Shown here: positions 53,640 to 62,657 of the stretch, in pieces | How the letters are laid out: each line of letters begins with the position of its first letter | Position numbering within the stretch: the stretch's first letter is position 1 | NCBI GenBank assembly: GCA_039621445.1 | Contig: CP154956.1 | Coordinates: 35,251,437 to 35,315,436, forward strand | Direction of reading: 5' to 3' | Source: Euglena gracilis | Taxonomy: Eukaryota; Euglenida; Euglenophyceae; Euglenales | DNA: 64,000 nucleotides | Notes under the pieces: generated by a model | The model's database searches: none | What the model saw: the letters and a program-made list of their open reading frames with translations, nothing else | What the model was told of the DNA's origin: nothing | Made by a program: the position numbers and the translations under genes

Positions 53640-54270
53640 ATTCAACTATGAAAAATTCGGGTTATTCGCAACGGAAAAAAACGCCGAACCCTGGTGGGAC
53701 CATTCCCGATTGTAGTGAAGTAACATGTCCCTCTGGCTTGTCCACCGTGTAGCACAGGGAAGAACCGGTCTTTCAGCACTGAAGCAAACAAAAAAACAAT
53801 TACGGTTGGCAACCAACAACACACCAGTGACGACTGAAGTCACCACTTTGTCTCCCCTTGTCCTTCAAATCGTCTGACACCAACAGGTGTAATGCATGCG
53901 CTTGACAAATCCAACTTTGCATTCCTGATGAAAGAAATCGACTGACAAAGTAAATTTTATCCAGCAAACCTTTCACTTTTTCTGAAATGAGATTCCTCAT
54001 GGATTCCATATTTGAAGCTCCGTCTGTTGCAATGCCTGGCAGATAACAATGCTTAATGCTGAGGTGCACACCTGCAGTCCAATCCAGTCCACTGCGTGCC
54101 TGTCCATTGATGAACTCCAACTTCTGGGACCTGCCACCTACCATAGCTTCATCTTTTTAAGCTCCAAACAACCATCAGCATGTGCTTTGGCGTAGAGTGA
54201 CAAGAGACACTTCGGCTCCACATACTTTGCACATGCGAACATAACACTTCTTGCCGGCCTTGGAAATCTT
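53640..54270 (-). pseudogene. hAT-type transposase fragment, frameshifted
   Basis: Minus strand. In order: a BED-type zinc finger remnant (MCKVCGAEVSLVTL, about 54190-54232) whose downstream H-x3-C half (AKAHADGCLEL) is in another frame, so there is at least one frameshift. Then, around 53870-54030, GIATDGASNME followed by ICQAHALHLLVSDDLK, the TD.ASNM ... C.AH.L.LLV.D signature of hAT transposases. No complete catalytic core or C-terminal dimerisation region is visible. Degenerate copy. Confidence 0.75.
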
Positions 54271-54804
54271 CGGTCCGAAGCACCGCCACACAGGGTCCTC
54301 GATACGCATCAGGATACATAAGGATATAACCAAACACCGCGATTCCTAATCCAAAAAAAACCGACGGTGGTTTTTTTGAAACAAAAAAACACAGTTTTTG
54401 GTTTTTTTCGAAAAAAACCAAAAAAATGCCATCCCTGCCCCCCACCCCTGCCTAACCTCCAAAGGGGGACAGGCAGATGATGTTGGTGCAGCCAGTGGCC
54501 CAGAAACTGGCAATCAAAAATAGAACTGGGAAATGATGTCTGATAGATGATGTGAGACAACAGGGGTAAAGATGGAAGCCACCCTGTGACAACGATCTGG
54601 GGGGTTGGTGGAGCAAGATGTCAGCACCAGAAGTTCTCTTTGCAGGCAAATGGACAAACTGATGCAGGGTGGGGGATGAGGGTGGGTATGAGATGAATGG
54701 AGGAGCTTTTACAGACCCAGAGGTTGGCTGTATGCATGGTGGGTTTGCAGTGGTTGGACTTGGTGAAGGGGTGGGCGTGCAGTGATCGGGGGACTCACTG
54801 TTGG

Positions 54805-54955
54805 AGGGGGCCTTTTCAGGCCCAGAGCCTGTTTCTGCCACTGGCTGGTTTGAGGGGGCCTTTTCAGGCCCAGAGAATGAGGGGGCCTTTTCAGGCCCAG
54901 GGCCTTTTCAGGCCAGTGGTGGGGATGAGGGGGCCTTTTCAGGCCCAATATAGTC
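54805..54955. repeat. Minisatellite: GGGGGCCTTTTCAGGCCCAG
   Basis: Six units of 20-24 bases, each containing the palindrome GGGCCTGAAAAGGCCC on the minus strand. Confidence 0.9.
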
Positions 54956-55610
54956 CACAGCTGCATGGTGAAGTTCTGCAGCATCAATACTTGTGCTTGA
55001 GTTGCACTTCTGCCTGCACCAGCAGGAATTCTTCCCTTCCGCCTGCACCAGCAGGACTCGTCAGTCCGAAGAAAAAAAATAGACACCCAGAAAGTAACAG
55101 AGAGTAACAGGAGGGCGGACATTAATGTGGGATGGGCCATTTGGATGTAGGACTTGTATGTGCAAATACAGCAAGCGCGAGTAAGCGAGCGGACGCTTGA
55201 ACAAAGCTCAAGGTTGGGGGTTTGGGGAGTATAGGTTTATGTGTTGATCCAGAGGACCAGTGTGAAAGGGAGAGGAGGGGGAAAAAGAGAGGTGGAGTGT
55301 GAGGGCACCGGCGTGGTGAATTATCACGTGGAAAAGAGCATCCCCTTCAAAGAGCCATTTGGGCCATTTCAAAGGCTGTTTCTCGCGTGATTCGTCGCGT
55401 TGGAAGTTGATTCCTTACTTGTGATTTCGTAGGGGCGGATCTCGTCAGTTTTTTCTGCTGTGTTTCATTTTGGAAAGGTTTGAAAAATAATTTTCTTGGT
55501 TTAAGATCTCAAATGAAAAAAATATTGATTTAATTATTTCACGATATTTCCTGAATGACATTCAAACCTCCCGCTTAAGCAAAATCTGTTTTTTTTGGTT
55601 CGCAGCAACC

Positions 55611-56063
55611 ATGTTGTGTAACTCTGTTCGGGTCGCTGTTCGGTCTGCATCTATCCGATTCCTGAGCACGACCCAATTACGGCTCGCACCGGTTTATTAT
55701 GCTAAAACACATGAATGGGTGGACATCCAGGGTGACAAGGCGACACTTGGGATCAGTGACTTCGCGCAGAAGGAACTGGGTGATGTCGTATTCGTTGATC
55801 TTCCTGAAGTCGGTGCAAAATTAGAGGCAGGAGCAGCATTTGGCGCCGTGGAGTCCGTCAAGGTTACGGATGAAATTTACACTCCAGTCTCAGGAACTGT
55901 TGAAGAGGTTAACACCGCTCTTGCAGACCAACCAGAGCTGGTGAACAAGGAAGCTGAAAAGGGTGGTTGGATGGTGAAGCTCTCTGGTGTTCCAAACGCC
56001 ATTCCTGAAGGACTCATGGATAAAGCTGCATATGACAAGTACTGTGAAGAATCTCACCACTGA
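55611..56063 (+). CDS. GCSH: Glycine cleavage system H protein, mitochondrial
   Basis: Lipoyl carrier of the glycine decarboxylase complex; shuttles the aminomethyl group between the P, T and L proteins in the mitochondrial matrix. The 150-residue length is normal for a precursor. Residues 1-24 are rich in Arg/Ser/Ala with no acidic residue, as a mitochondrial presequence. Residues 29-43 contain YYAKTHEWVDIQGDK, the conserved start of the mature fold. Lipoylated lysine is K84 in ESVKV (81-85), followed by DEIYTPVSGTVEEVN. The C-terminus contains GGWMVKLSG. Single exon, context AACCATG. An acceptor-like tract (TTTTTTTTGGTTCGCAG) ends 5 bases before the start. Balanced composition, unlike its repeat-rich surroundings. 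55.15-55.6 kb upstream shows nothing recognisable. Confidence 0.97.
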   Translation: MLCNSVRVAVRSASIRFLSTTQLRLAPVYYAKTHEWVDIQGDKATLGISDFAQKELGDVVFVDLPEVGAKLEAGAAFGAVESVKVTDEIYTPVSGTVEEVNTALADQPELVNKEAEKGGWMVKLSGVPNAIPEGLMDKAAYDKYCEESHH

Positions 56064-56434
56064 GTCCTTCACAACCAACAAATCTTGCAATTTCCTCCTT
56101 TTTTTAAGAATTCAATTCCAAAACACTTCCACAATCGGCAAATGGACTTCATTTTTAGGAATCAAATCTTCCAAAAATCAAGCAATCAATCAAATCCTTC
56201 CAACTCACAACATCAGCCGTTTTTTGAATGAAAAAAGTTTTCCCCTAACACCTGAAAAATGGCCATATTTTTTGTTTTTGAAAACATGGCTGCAAGACCA
56301 GTTGTTTTTTGATGTGCGTTGTGGTGCGACATTTTGAACCTGACCTCACCCTAACTCAACTTTCAACAGCGGTTTGACTGCCTCGACCGCACACTTCGTC
56401 CACCACTCGGATGTTCTGACACTTTGGTGCTTCT

Positions 56435-56511
56435 TCCCATTATTATTGTTATTCTTATTCTTATTCGTATTCGTATTCTTATTCTTATCATTCTTATTAT
56501 CATTCTTGTTA

Positions 56512-56567
<56 letters not shown>

Positions 56568-56627
56568 TATTAATTATTGTTATTGTTGTTGTTATTATTA
56601 TTGTTGTTATTATTATTGTTGTTATTC

Positions 56628-56692
<65 letters not shown>
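56435..56692. repeat. (TTA)n / (TTC)n microsatellite
   Basis: About 250 bases of TTA, TTC and TTG triplets, with about 17 consecutive TTA units near 56515-56565 and about 20 near 56630-56690. Lies 370 bases past GCSH. Leucine- or tyrosine-rich frames are artefacts. Confidence 0.95.
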
Positions 56693-56699
56693 ATTTGAT

Positions 56700-57720
56700 G
56701 GTCCATTCCGAATTTTCATGCAACAGGAAAACTTTCACCTGATAATTCGCGAAGCCAATAAATTCACATATTGGTTTTCATTTGAACTGACCCCCCTCTT
56801 TTTGTCATGCAAATTTTCTTGTGGCACTGTCAGTACGATTGAATTGAACGGCATCAATTCCTTAAATGCAAAAAAAGGTCTCGTGAAAAGTGCCGAAAGG
56901 AAATTTTTCGGTCCCCCTGCAAATCGGCGAAACGGGGCCTTTTTCCAGCCATTTTCAGGGTGATGTTTTCAGAATTTCCTGGAAATGAAGCAGAACCGAA
57001 GGAAATTTCCGAAAACCTAGATTTTAGTCCTGGGCTGGAAAAGGCTGCTGGCTCGCTCGGAAGGCTTCGGGAGGTACAAAGTTATCTTGAACTGCGACCC
57101 GACCAAAAGGCCAAAAGTTAAAAACTTTTGGCGGTCCGACTGTAAAAAAAAACTCGGCGGCGCCGTTTTTTAGCGCCAAAACCCCGCACACCAAACCCAC
57201 ACCTTATACCCTTCATTGGCCAAAAATTTGGCTGTTAATTTAAAAGGAAGGGTCGAAGCGAGGAAATTGGATCGAAAAGTGGCTGGCCAGGGCAAATTTG
57301 AGATCAAAACGTTGATTTCTGGACATTTTTGCGATGTTCATTTTCCCCCAGACGGTGCGACCCCGACCCCAAACTCTCAAGCGCGTGACCCCCAGGTTTG
57401 GGTGGAGGTGTAGGAAGACATTTTCCAGCCAGCGGAACCCAGCTCCTCGTTCAGGAAAAAAAAACGCCCTCGGGGAGGCCCTTCGGCGTCTTTTTAAACC
57501 AGGCCAAGGAAGGGGTTTTGGCATGAATCGCCAAAAATTTTCTTGCCCGGCCCGTTTTTTTTTGTGTCCCTGAAATGTGGAGGGGCCCCCTGTTCTGAAA
57601 AAGAAGGCTCGACACGGCCTGTCGCCCTTCTATGGACAACTGGTCCGTGGGGTTTTCAAAGAATTTTGACCGGCAAGCGCCGAGCCGTCCGCCCTCCTTA
57701 AGTTGCGCAGACCATCGAAA
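56700..57720. other. No gene seen
   Basis: Contains a remnant of the 20-23 kb repeat module (56.98-57.06 kb). The rest may include the end of the DIRS-like element; the boundary is not defined. Confidence 0.4.
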
Positions 57721-57721
57721 T

Positions 57722-57790
57722 TCGTACTCCCTCGAGGCAGACCGAGAAGGGAGGAAGGGACACCGAGGGCGAAGCACAAAGACATTGTGA
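57722..57790. repeat. 69-bp perfect inverted repeat, outer arm
   Basis: Exact reverse complement of 58021-58089, 230 bases away. Lies just beyond the recombinase stop codon. Confidence 0.97.
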
Positions 57791-57842
57791 GGCCATGCCT
57801 TGCTCGCCGGCCGTTTGTTGTGTGATTGTTCGCTGCGCTGGG

Positions 57843-59444
57843 TTAGGAGGTCCCGCTTAGTGCCGCCTCGCCGGAGTTGGCTGCATTGTCTCCGACGTGG
57901 CGACCATGGCGCTGTCTTTTCCCCTGGGGGGGTCCCCCCCCCTCTGCCCCCCCCTGGCCCCCATCTTGTGACCGAGGGCGTTTGAAGACAAATTTTCGTA
58001 TGTGGGTGGGGGGGTCGGGCTCACAATGTCTTTGTGCTTCGCCCTCGGTGTCCCTTCCTCCCTTCTCGGTCTGCCTCGAGGGAGTACGAGACACCTCGGG
58101 CTCCGCACTTTGCCATTGTGAGGCCAGATTGTGCACTGAAAGAAGGGGGGCCAGGGCATTCTCCAAAGAACCTTGGGCACCAAGTCTTTGATAGTGGGCT
58201 GTGAAAGCCTCCACCCCCTTCCATTGACCAATTTCACAAACTTCTTGGGCAGAAAGGCCCAATTTTTTGAGTAAACCAACCCCTGCCCCTCTGGTGGAGT
58301 GGGGTCCCCAAACCTGGGGGGGTACCCCATGTTTGGTCAAAAATTCTTTGGTGATAGAAGCAATGGTATCTGCCTTAATGGCTTTGTAGGGGGGTTTTAA
58401 CGTAATTAACAGGGGGCCCCCAGGTTTCATAAAGAAACGTGTTGCTGCCACATAAGCCATCATTAAATGAAAGGGGCTGATTTGGGGGCACTGGGGAAAG
58501 GAGACAACTCTCTCCCACTTATGGAGCTTTTGCCCTTTACGTTTAATTTTGATGTAGGGTGCCCCCCCCAACACACTGGTGGTTCTTTGGACCTGTGCCA
58601 AATCTGAACTTCTGTATAAACAGAGGATGCGTGAACAGAAAATGAGTTGTGTACGCAATGTACAAATATCAGAGGGCAGGGGGGACTGTGCCAGCCCCAG
58701 GAGGATTGGGAGGGGATCCCAGAATGCACCATATTTCTCCAGGTTTTGGTTCCAAAGCCTTTTATATGGTGCTAACATGGTATGGAACCTCAGGCCCCCA
58801 AAGCCAGGGATTAATAGCATAGCACTGTATGCATTGCGTGCTTGGGGCTTTGAAAATTGAAACAGTTGAATTAAAGCGTCAACCACTTGGTCAGTGGTGG
58901 CTTCAGGGGGGGGTACCCCCATTTTGTCCAAAATCACCCATAAAAGCGTAAAAGCGCTTTGATAACGCTTTAAGCTGGGGTTTCTTCCCAGGAAATCGTT
59001 AATGGATGTATTTTGTATTTGTTTCCCCTCCAGAATTTGCCTGAGCAAACCATGCAAAGTAGGGGCCACCTGGGGGTTGGCATTTCTTCCCCCCTGCAAT
59101 TGGTGAACATGCCCTTGTAGGGCGTGATTTTCAGGCAGGGGGTCCCTGGTACTTTCATTTTTATTAACTGGGGCCACCATGTGGCTGAATCCCAGTAGGG
59201 GGTGACCATCAAAACTTTGGCTTGTGGAAACCTTCTTAATCTGGGGAGAAATTTTTGAATTACAGACCAGGGGGGATTTGCATAAAGGCCCCCCATGTTG
59301 TCCAGTGGACATTGCAATGCATCCACTGCTGTGGCTTCCCAGTGGGGCCACCTGGCCACAAATTGTGGCAGTTTTTTGTTGCCTGGTGAGGCAAAAAGGT
59401 CTGTTTTCAGGCTTATGTAATTTTTGAACTGCTGCCTCAGCCAT
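57843..59444 (-). CDS. Tyrosine recombinase of DIRS-like element
   Basis: Catalyses integration of the circular cDNA intermediate in DIRS elements. The open frame is 533 residues. The first ~130 overlap the methyltransferase frame, so the true start is probably near residue 90-130. An N-terminal helical DNA-binding region is seen at about 130-250 (HGLLRQILEGKQIQN onward). Catalytic set: R278 in LYRSSDLAQV, lysine within KIKRKGQK (299-306), H382 and R385 in HSTRG, W408 in IGQWKG (the second His/Trp position) and the nucleophile Y418 in AHYQ. All are present, so the enzyme looks intact. The basic proline/glycine-rich tail after about 450 overlaps the inner arm of the 69-bp inverted repeat. Confidence 0.9.
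   Translation of the reverse strand: MAEAAVQKLHKPENRPFCLTRQQKTATICGQVAPLGSHSSGCIAMSTGQHGGPLCKSPLVCNSKISPQIKKVSTSQSFDGHPLLGFSHMVAPVNKNESTRDPLPENHALQGHVHQLQGGRNANPQVAPTLHGLLRQILEGKQIQNTSINDFLGRNPSLKRYQSAFTLLWVILDKMGVPPPEATTDQVVDALIQLFQFSKPQARNAYSAMLLIPGFGGLRFHTMLAPYKRLWNQNLEKYGAFWDPLPILLGLAQSPLPSDICTLRTQLIFCSRILCLYRSSDLAQVQRTTSVLGGAPYIKIKRKGQKLHKWERVVSFPQCPQISPFHLMMAYVAATRFFMKPGGPLLITLKPPYKAIKADTIASITKEFLTKHGVPPQVWGPHSTRGAGVGLLKKLGLSAQEVCEIGQWKGVEAFTAHYQRLGAQGSLENALAPLLSVHNLASQWQSAEPEVSRTPSRQTEKGGRDTEGEAQRHCEPDPPTHIRKFVFKRPRSQDGGQGGAEGGGPPQGKRQRHGRHVGDNAANSGEAALSGTS
58021..58089. repeat. 69-bp perfect inverted repeat, inner arm
   Basis: Lies inside the 3' end of the recombinase frame. Could correspond to the internal complementary region typical of DIRS elements. 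Confidence 0.95.
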
Positions 59445-60124
59445 TGAAAAAGTTGGGGGTCCAGGGAATAATCACCCCTGTCCATTTCCCACCTGCTTAT
59501 GGGGTCTGCCAAGCATTCTTTTGAGGGGACCCACTTTACTTGCAGGTTTATGTTGTGTTCCATGCACCATTTGAAGAAGGGTCTTATCATGGAATTGAAG
59601 GGGTCTTTTCTGCCCCCCCCTTTTGTTAAGTAATAGTAAATTACTTGATTGTCCACGGATAGGGACACAGTTTCCCCTGGCTGGCTGAGGCTTTGAACTG
59701 TGCTTATTGCTGCACTTAATTCTTTGACATTTATGTGCAGAATGGAGTTTTCCCTCCAAAATTCTTGCACAATTTTTCCTGTTCGAATGTCCAGCCCCCC
59801 CCAGGCATGGGTGCTGCTGTCTGAGTGAAACTCTCTGGTTGCACTTTGGGGGAAGGGTCTGCCCCCCCAAGTGTCCAGCAGGTTTTTTATTTCTCTTAAT
59901 TGGTCCTTTATTCTTTGGGAGATGGGGTGTTTTGAGTCCCAGGGGGTGAAAACCCTTTCTTGGTTCGAGTTTTTTGCGGATCCTTCGGCCTCGGCTTTTT
60001 CTTGAGGCGGCCGCCGGGCTTCGAAGCCAAACTTTTCAATGTTTTCTTTTTTGTCCTTGGGCTTTTGCCAGTGAACCTTGAAATTCATTTTTTTCAAATT
60101 CCTGGTTCTTGCATGCACAATCAA
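58970..60124 (-). CDS. RNase H plus DNA methyltransferase-like protein of DIRS-like element
   Basis: 384 residues. RNase H part about 95-215: D102 in HSDSST, E135 in NVKELSAA, D158 in SVDNQV and D207 in CLADPISR give a complete acidic set. Methyltransferase-like part about 240-330: TDLFASPGNKKLPQF, then NPPW at 283-286 (the N6-adenine methyltransferase motif IV form) and VLMVTPYWDSATWWPQL. In complete DIRS elements these follow the reverse transcriptase in one polyprotein. Here the frame is blocked by a stop about 40 codons upstream and no polymerase motif precedes it. The first codon of the frame is not ATG; the first ATG is at residue 13. Confidence 0.85.
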   Translation of the reverse strand: MIVHARTRNLKKMNFKVHWQKPKDKKENIEKFGFEARRPPQEKAEAEGSAKNSNQERVFTPWDSKHPISQRIKDQLREIKNLLDTWGGRPFPQSATREFHSDSSTHAWGGLDIRTGKIVQEFWRENSILHINVKELSAAISTVQSLSQPGETVSLSVDNQVIYYYLTKGGGRKDPFNSMIRPFFKWCMEHNINLQVKWVPSKECLADPISRWEMDRGDYSLDPQLFQWLRQQFKNYISLKTDLFASPGNKKLPQFVARWPHWEATAVDALQCPLDNMGGLYANPPWSVIQKFLPRLRRFPQAKVLMVTPYWDSATWWPQLIKMKVPGTPCLKITPYKGMFTNCRGEEMPTPRWPLLCMVCSGKFWRGNKYKIHPLTISWEETPA

Positions 60125-61796
60125 TTGATATTTTTTGTAGTTTTGTTCCAGTGCATTGGGTGGACAAAGAACCCTGTGTGTGAGATTGGTTTGAAATTGG
60201 TGGGTTCGAATGGGGACTTTCTTAGGTTAATTAGGGAAAATAGGCAAATCCTACTGTGGAAAATTGGTCGGCCGGTCTTGAAAATTTCAAAGAATCGGCC
60301 CAGCAAGGTCAAAAATTGAGTTCAGGCTTTCAAGCCGAACCATAATAATCTTTTCCCTAGGTTAAATTCAACTGAAAACCAAAAAGTGGTATTTCAGTGA
60401 TTTTCGGCCCCACTCAGGCCAATTTTGGCCAATTTTTGGGTTAGGACCCCTTTACACTCCCCCACTTAGGAAAATCTCGGGGAGATTTTAAAAAACGTAA
60501 GTAAAAAGAAGGGGTCCGAACGAAAGAAACAATTTGGTTTGCGGGAAAAAAAAGAAAAAAAGTCGTATGTGTGCGGTTGGTAAGAGCAAGAGGGGGGGGG
60601 CAGCCCAAAAGGCTACCCCGCATTAGTAACGGCGGGGGGGGGGCAGCCCAACGGGCCCACCGCACCCCGTGGGGAGATGGTGCAACGGTGCAACGCAAAG
60701 TAGCGCAACGGTGCGGATCACGGTGCGTAGCAACGGTGCGGTGCCGCCGCCGCCCGCCGCTTCACGCCGCGCTCCTTCACCGCCATGGCCCACGGCGCGT
60801 GTGTGTTGTCGTGTGTTCACCATCACAATATGGTATGCGGTTTTTTTATCCCCAAACACCACACGACACTCATGCTTAGAATGACACTTTGCGGGCACCC
60901 AAGGCGGGTCGGGTTGCAACTACGAAAGTTGCACGCCGAGCCACAATGGGGCCTAGGCATGGTTTCGCATTTCCAACACTTGCGAACCCGTTTTTGACCA
61001 ACCGTCATTCAAGAAATCTGGTTGTTAGGCTTCAGGGTTTTTTTTTCTGATTGTTAGGCTAGCCTTCCATTAGGGATTCTTTCTCACAAGGAGCAAATTC
61101 CATCTTTTTTGTTGGTTGGGGTCCCCTTTTTTTGTTGGGGTTGTTTGCTTAATCCCTCTTTAAGGAGCAAATTACCCTCTTTCTTTGAAGCGTTGCAACT
61201 TTTTTTGTTGGGGGTATTGTTGAATTTCGTGATCTGTTGCTTGTCGCGACCAAACACCAAAAATCAGAATCAACGAAAACAACCCCGCAAACCGCGGGAT
61301 TGGTTCCCCGCAATGACAATTCATCATTTTTCCCACAACTGTAACGGGAATGTGACTTACGGCCGTTTTTTGTGGGGGGGTCACATCAACCCGTGCCCTC
61401 CCGGGCCATCTCTCAAATCTTGGCCCAAAATTTTCGCCTCTTAGAGAAAAAATGCGCTTGGAAAATCTGTCCACCTTTTGCTTTTCAAAAAGCAAATCCA
61501 AATCTGTGAAATTCTCACCTCCTTGCCATTCCAAAAATTGTTCCTCCGAACCGAAAATTCCTTGGGGGGTACCCTACGGGAGCCTCACCGACAAAAGCGT
61601 CGGCCATGTCCCATGCCTGGGCAAGTTTCTTTCCCAAAATTCTGTGAAAATTCTGCACACCGTCCTTTACGGGGGGGGTTGGGTTTCACCTCCTCTCCGT
61701 AAATAACACCTTTAAATTCCCTGAAGTTATGTCGGTACAACACATCGACTTTTCGTTGGAACGCCCCCCACTCACTCGCCTCCGAATGAGTGGGGC
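60125..61796 (-). pseudogene. Region where reverse transcriptase is expected but not recognisable
   Basis: No frame shows the F/YxDD box or the LPFGL-type motif. 60.12-60.31 kb has a weak tail-like stretch (LINLRKSPFEPTNF, then HTGFFVHP) that could be the end of a decayed polymerase. 60.58-60.83 kb is a GC- and CpG-rich block of foreign composition, perhaps an insertion. 61.6-61.8 kb continues the gag-like protein in a shifted frame (contains SEWGAFQRKVDVLYRHNF). Confidence 0.5.
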
Positions 61797-62510
61797 TCAT
61801 CCCCATTTTGTTCCCGTAAAAAACTTCAAATTCTTTTGTACTTTTGACCCAAAAAATCGCTGGACTTTGTCCACAAAAGTGTTTGACTGTGGCGCAAATA
61901 TTTTCTGAAACAAATTTTGCGCTGGGGGCACTTGAACAAAAGTGTTGCCCCTGAAACCTTGGCCACCACTTTTTCGTTGGGCAGTTTCCGAACCTTTGTC
62001 ATTAAAATTGGTCGTCCCGCCCCCCTTGCCTCGTCCTCCCCCCCCATGGGCATGGGGCCCAAAACTGGGTGTGGGGGGAGCTTGTTTTGCATCCAGAATT
62101 TTTGTCCAACAGTTAGAGGCATTATTCCCAACCTTACCACAACACTTACACGGTGCTCTGATTACACAGGTTGTGTGGTTGGGGTTTGGGAGCGGTGCTT
62201 CTTTCACCTCTGAAGAATTTTTTGACAACACCCCCCCTTCTTGAGGATTTCTGGCAAAATTCTGAGAAAAATTCTCGTTTCGCGTTTTCTGAATGCATTT
62301 GGTCCCCTCCATCCAATCGGGGTGTTGACTCGTTTCAGGGGGGGGCACCTGGCCCTTTAAATTCCATCCCCCCTCCGTTTGTTCAAGACATCCCTGTGTC
62401 GATCCCATGATTTGAGCGGGGGGGATATGAAAATCGCTGGGGGAAAACAGCAATTTTTGTCCAAATGACCACCCATTGAGTGAAAGAAGCGAAATTTTGT
62501 CCCTTGCCAA
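61797..62510 (-). CDS. Gag-like protein with altered zinc knuckle
   Basis: 237 residues in this frame. CKCCGKVGNNASNC (121-134) has exact CCHC knuckle spacing C-x2-C-x4-N-x4-C, with asparagine where histidine is expected. Glycine-rich region about 152-165. The product probably continues past the stop in another frame (after 61.85 kb) and is joined upstream through a T14 tract at 62528-62541, both likely frameshift points. Nucleic-acid binding is inferred from family and position. Confidence 0.55.
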   Translation of the reverse strand: MARDKISLLSLNGWSFGQKLLFSPSDFHIPPAQIMGSTQGCLEQTEGGWNLKGQVPPPETSQHPDWMEGTKCIQKTRNENFSQNFARNPQEGGVLSKNSSEVKEAPLPNPNHTTCVIRAPCKCCGKVGNNASNCWTKILDAKQAPPTPSFGPHAHGGGGRGKGGGTTNFNDKGSETAQRKSGGQGFRGNTFVQVPPAQNLFQKIFAPQSNTFVDKVQRFFGSKVQKNLKFFTGTKWG

Positions 62511-62657
62511 CTCCTTTCTGATTACTTCTTTTTTTTTTTTTTATTCGGGGTTTTTGGTTTTCATTCCTCCTTTCTTTGTGAAAAATCTGGGGAAATTCCC
62601 GTCTTAGCACATGACAGGTGTCCGCATGAGATGGAGATTTGACAAAATTCTGAATCG

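Noticed and set aside
52525-53640. Long plus-strand open frame of about 370 codons
   Set aside because: It is mostly the GGCCAGTTTTGGGCCA minisatellite, which is stop-free in several frames on both strands; no domain.
54697-55107. Plus-strand frame with repeated RGPFQAQ
   Set aside because: Frame of the 54.8-54.95 kb minisatellite; the minus strand is equally open.
56374-56742. Leucine/tyrosine-rich membrane-like protein downstream of GCSH
   Set aside because: Translation of the (TTA)n/(TTC)n microsatellite.
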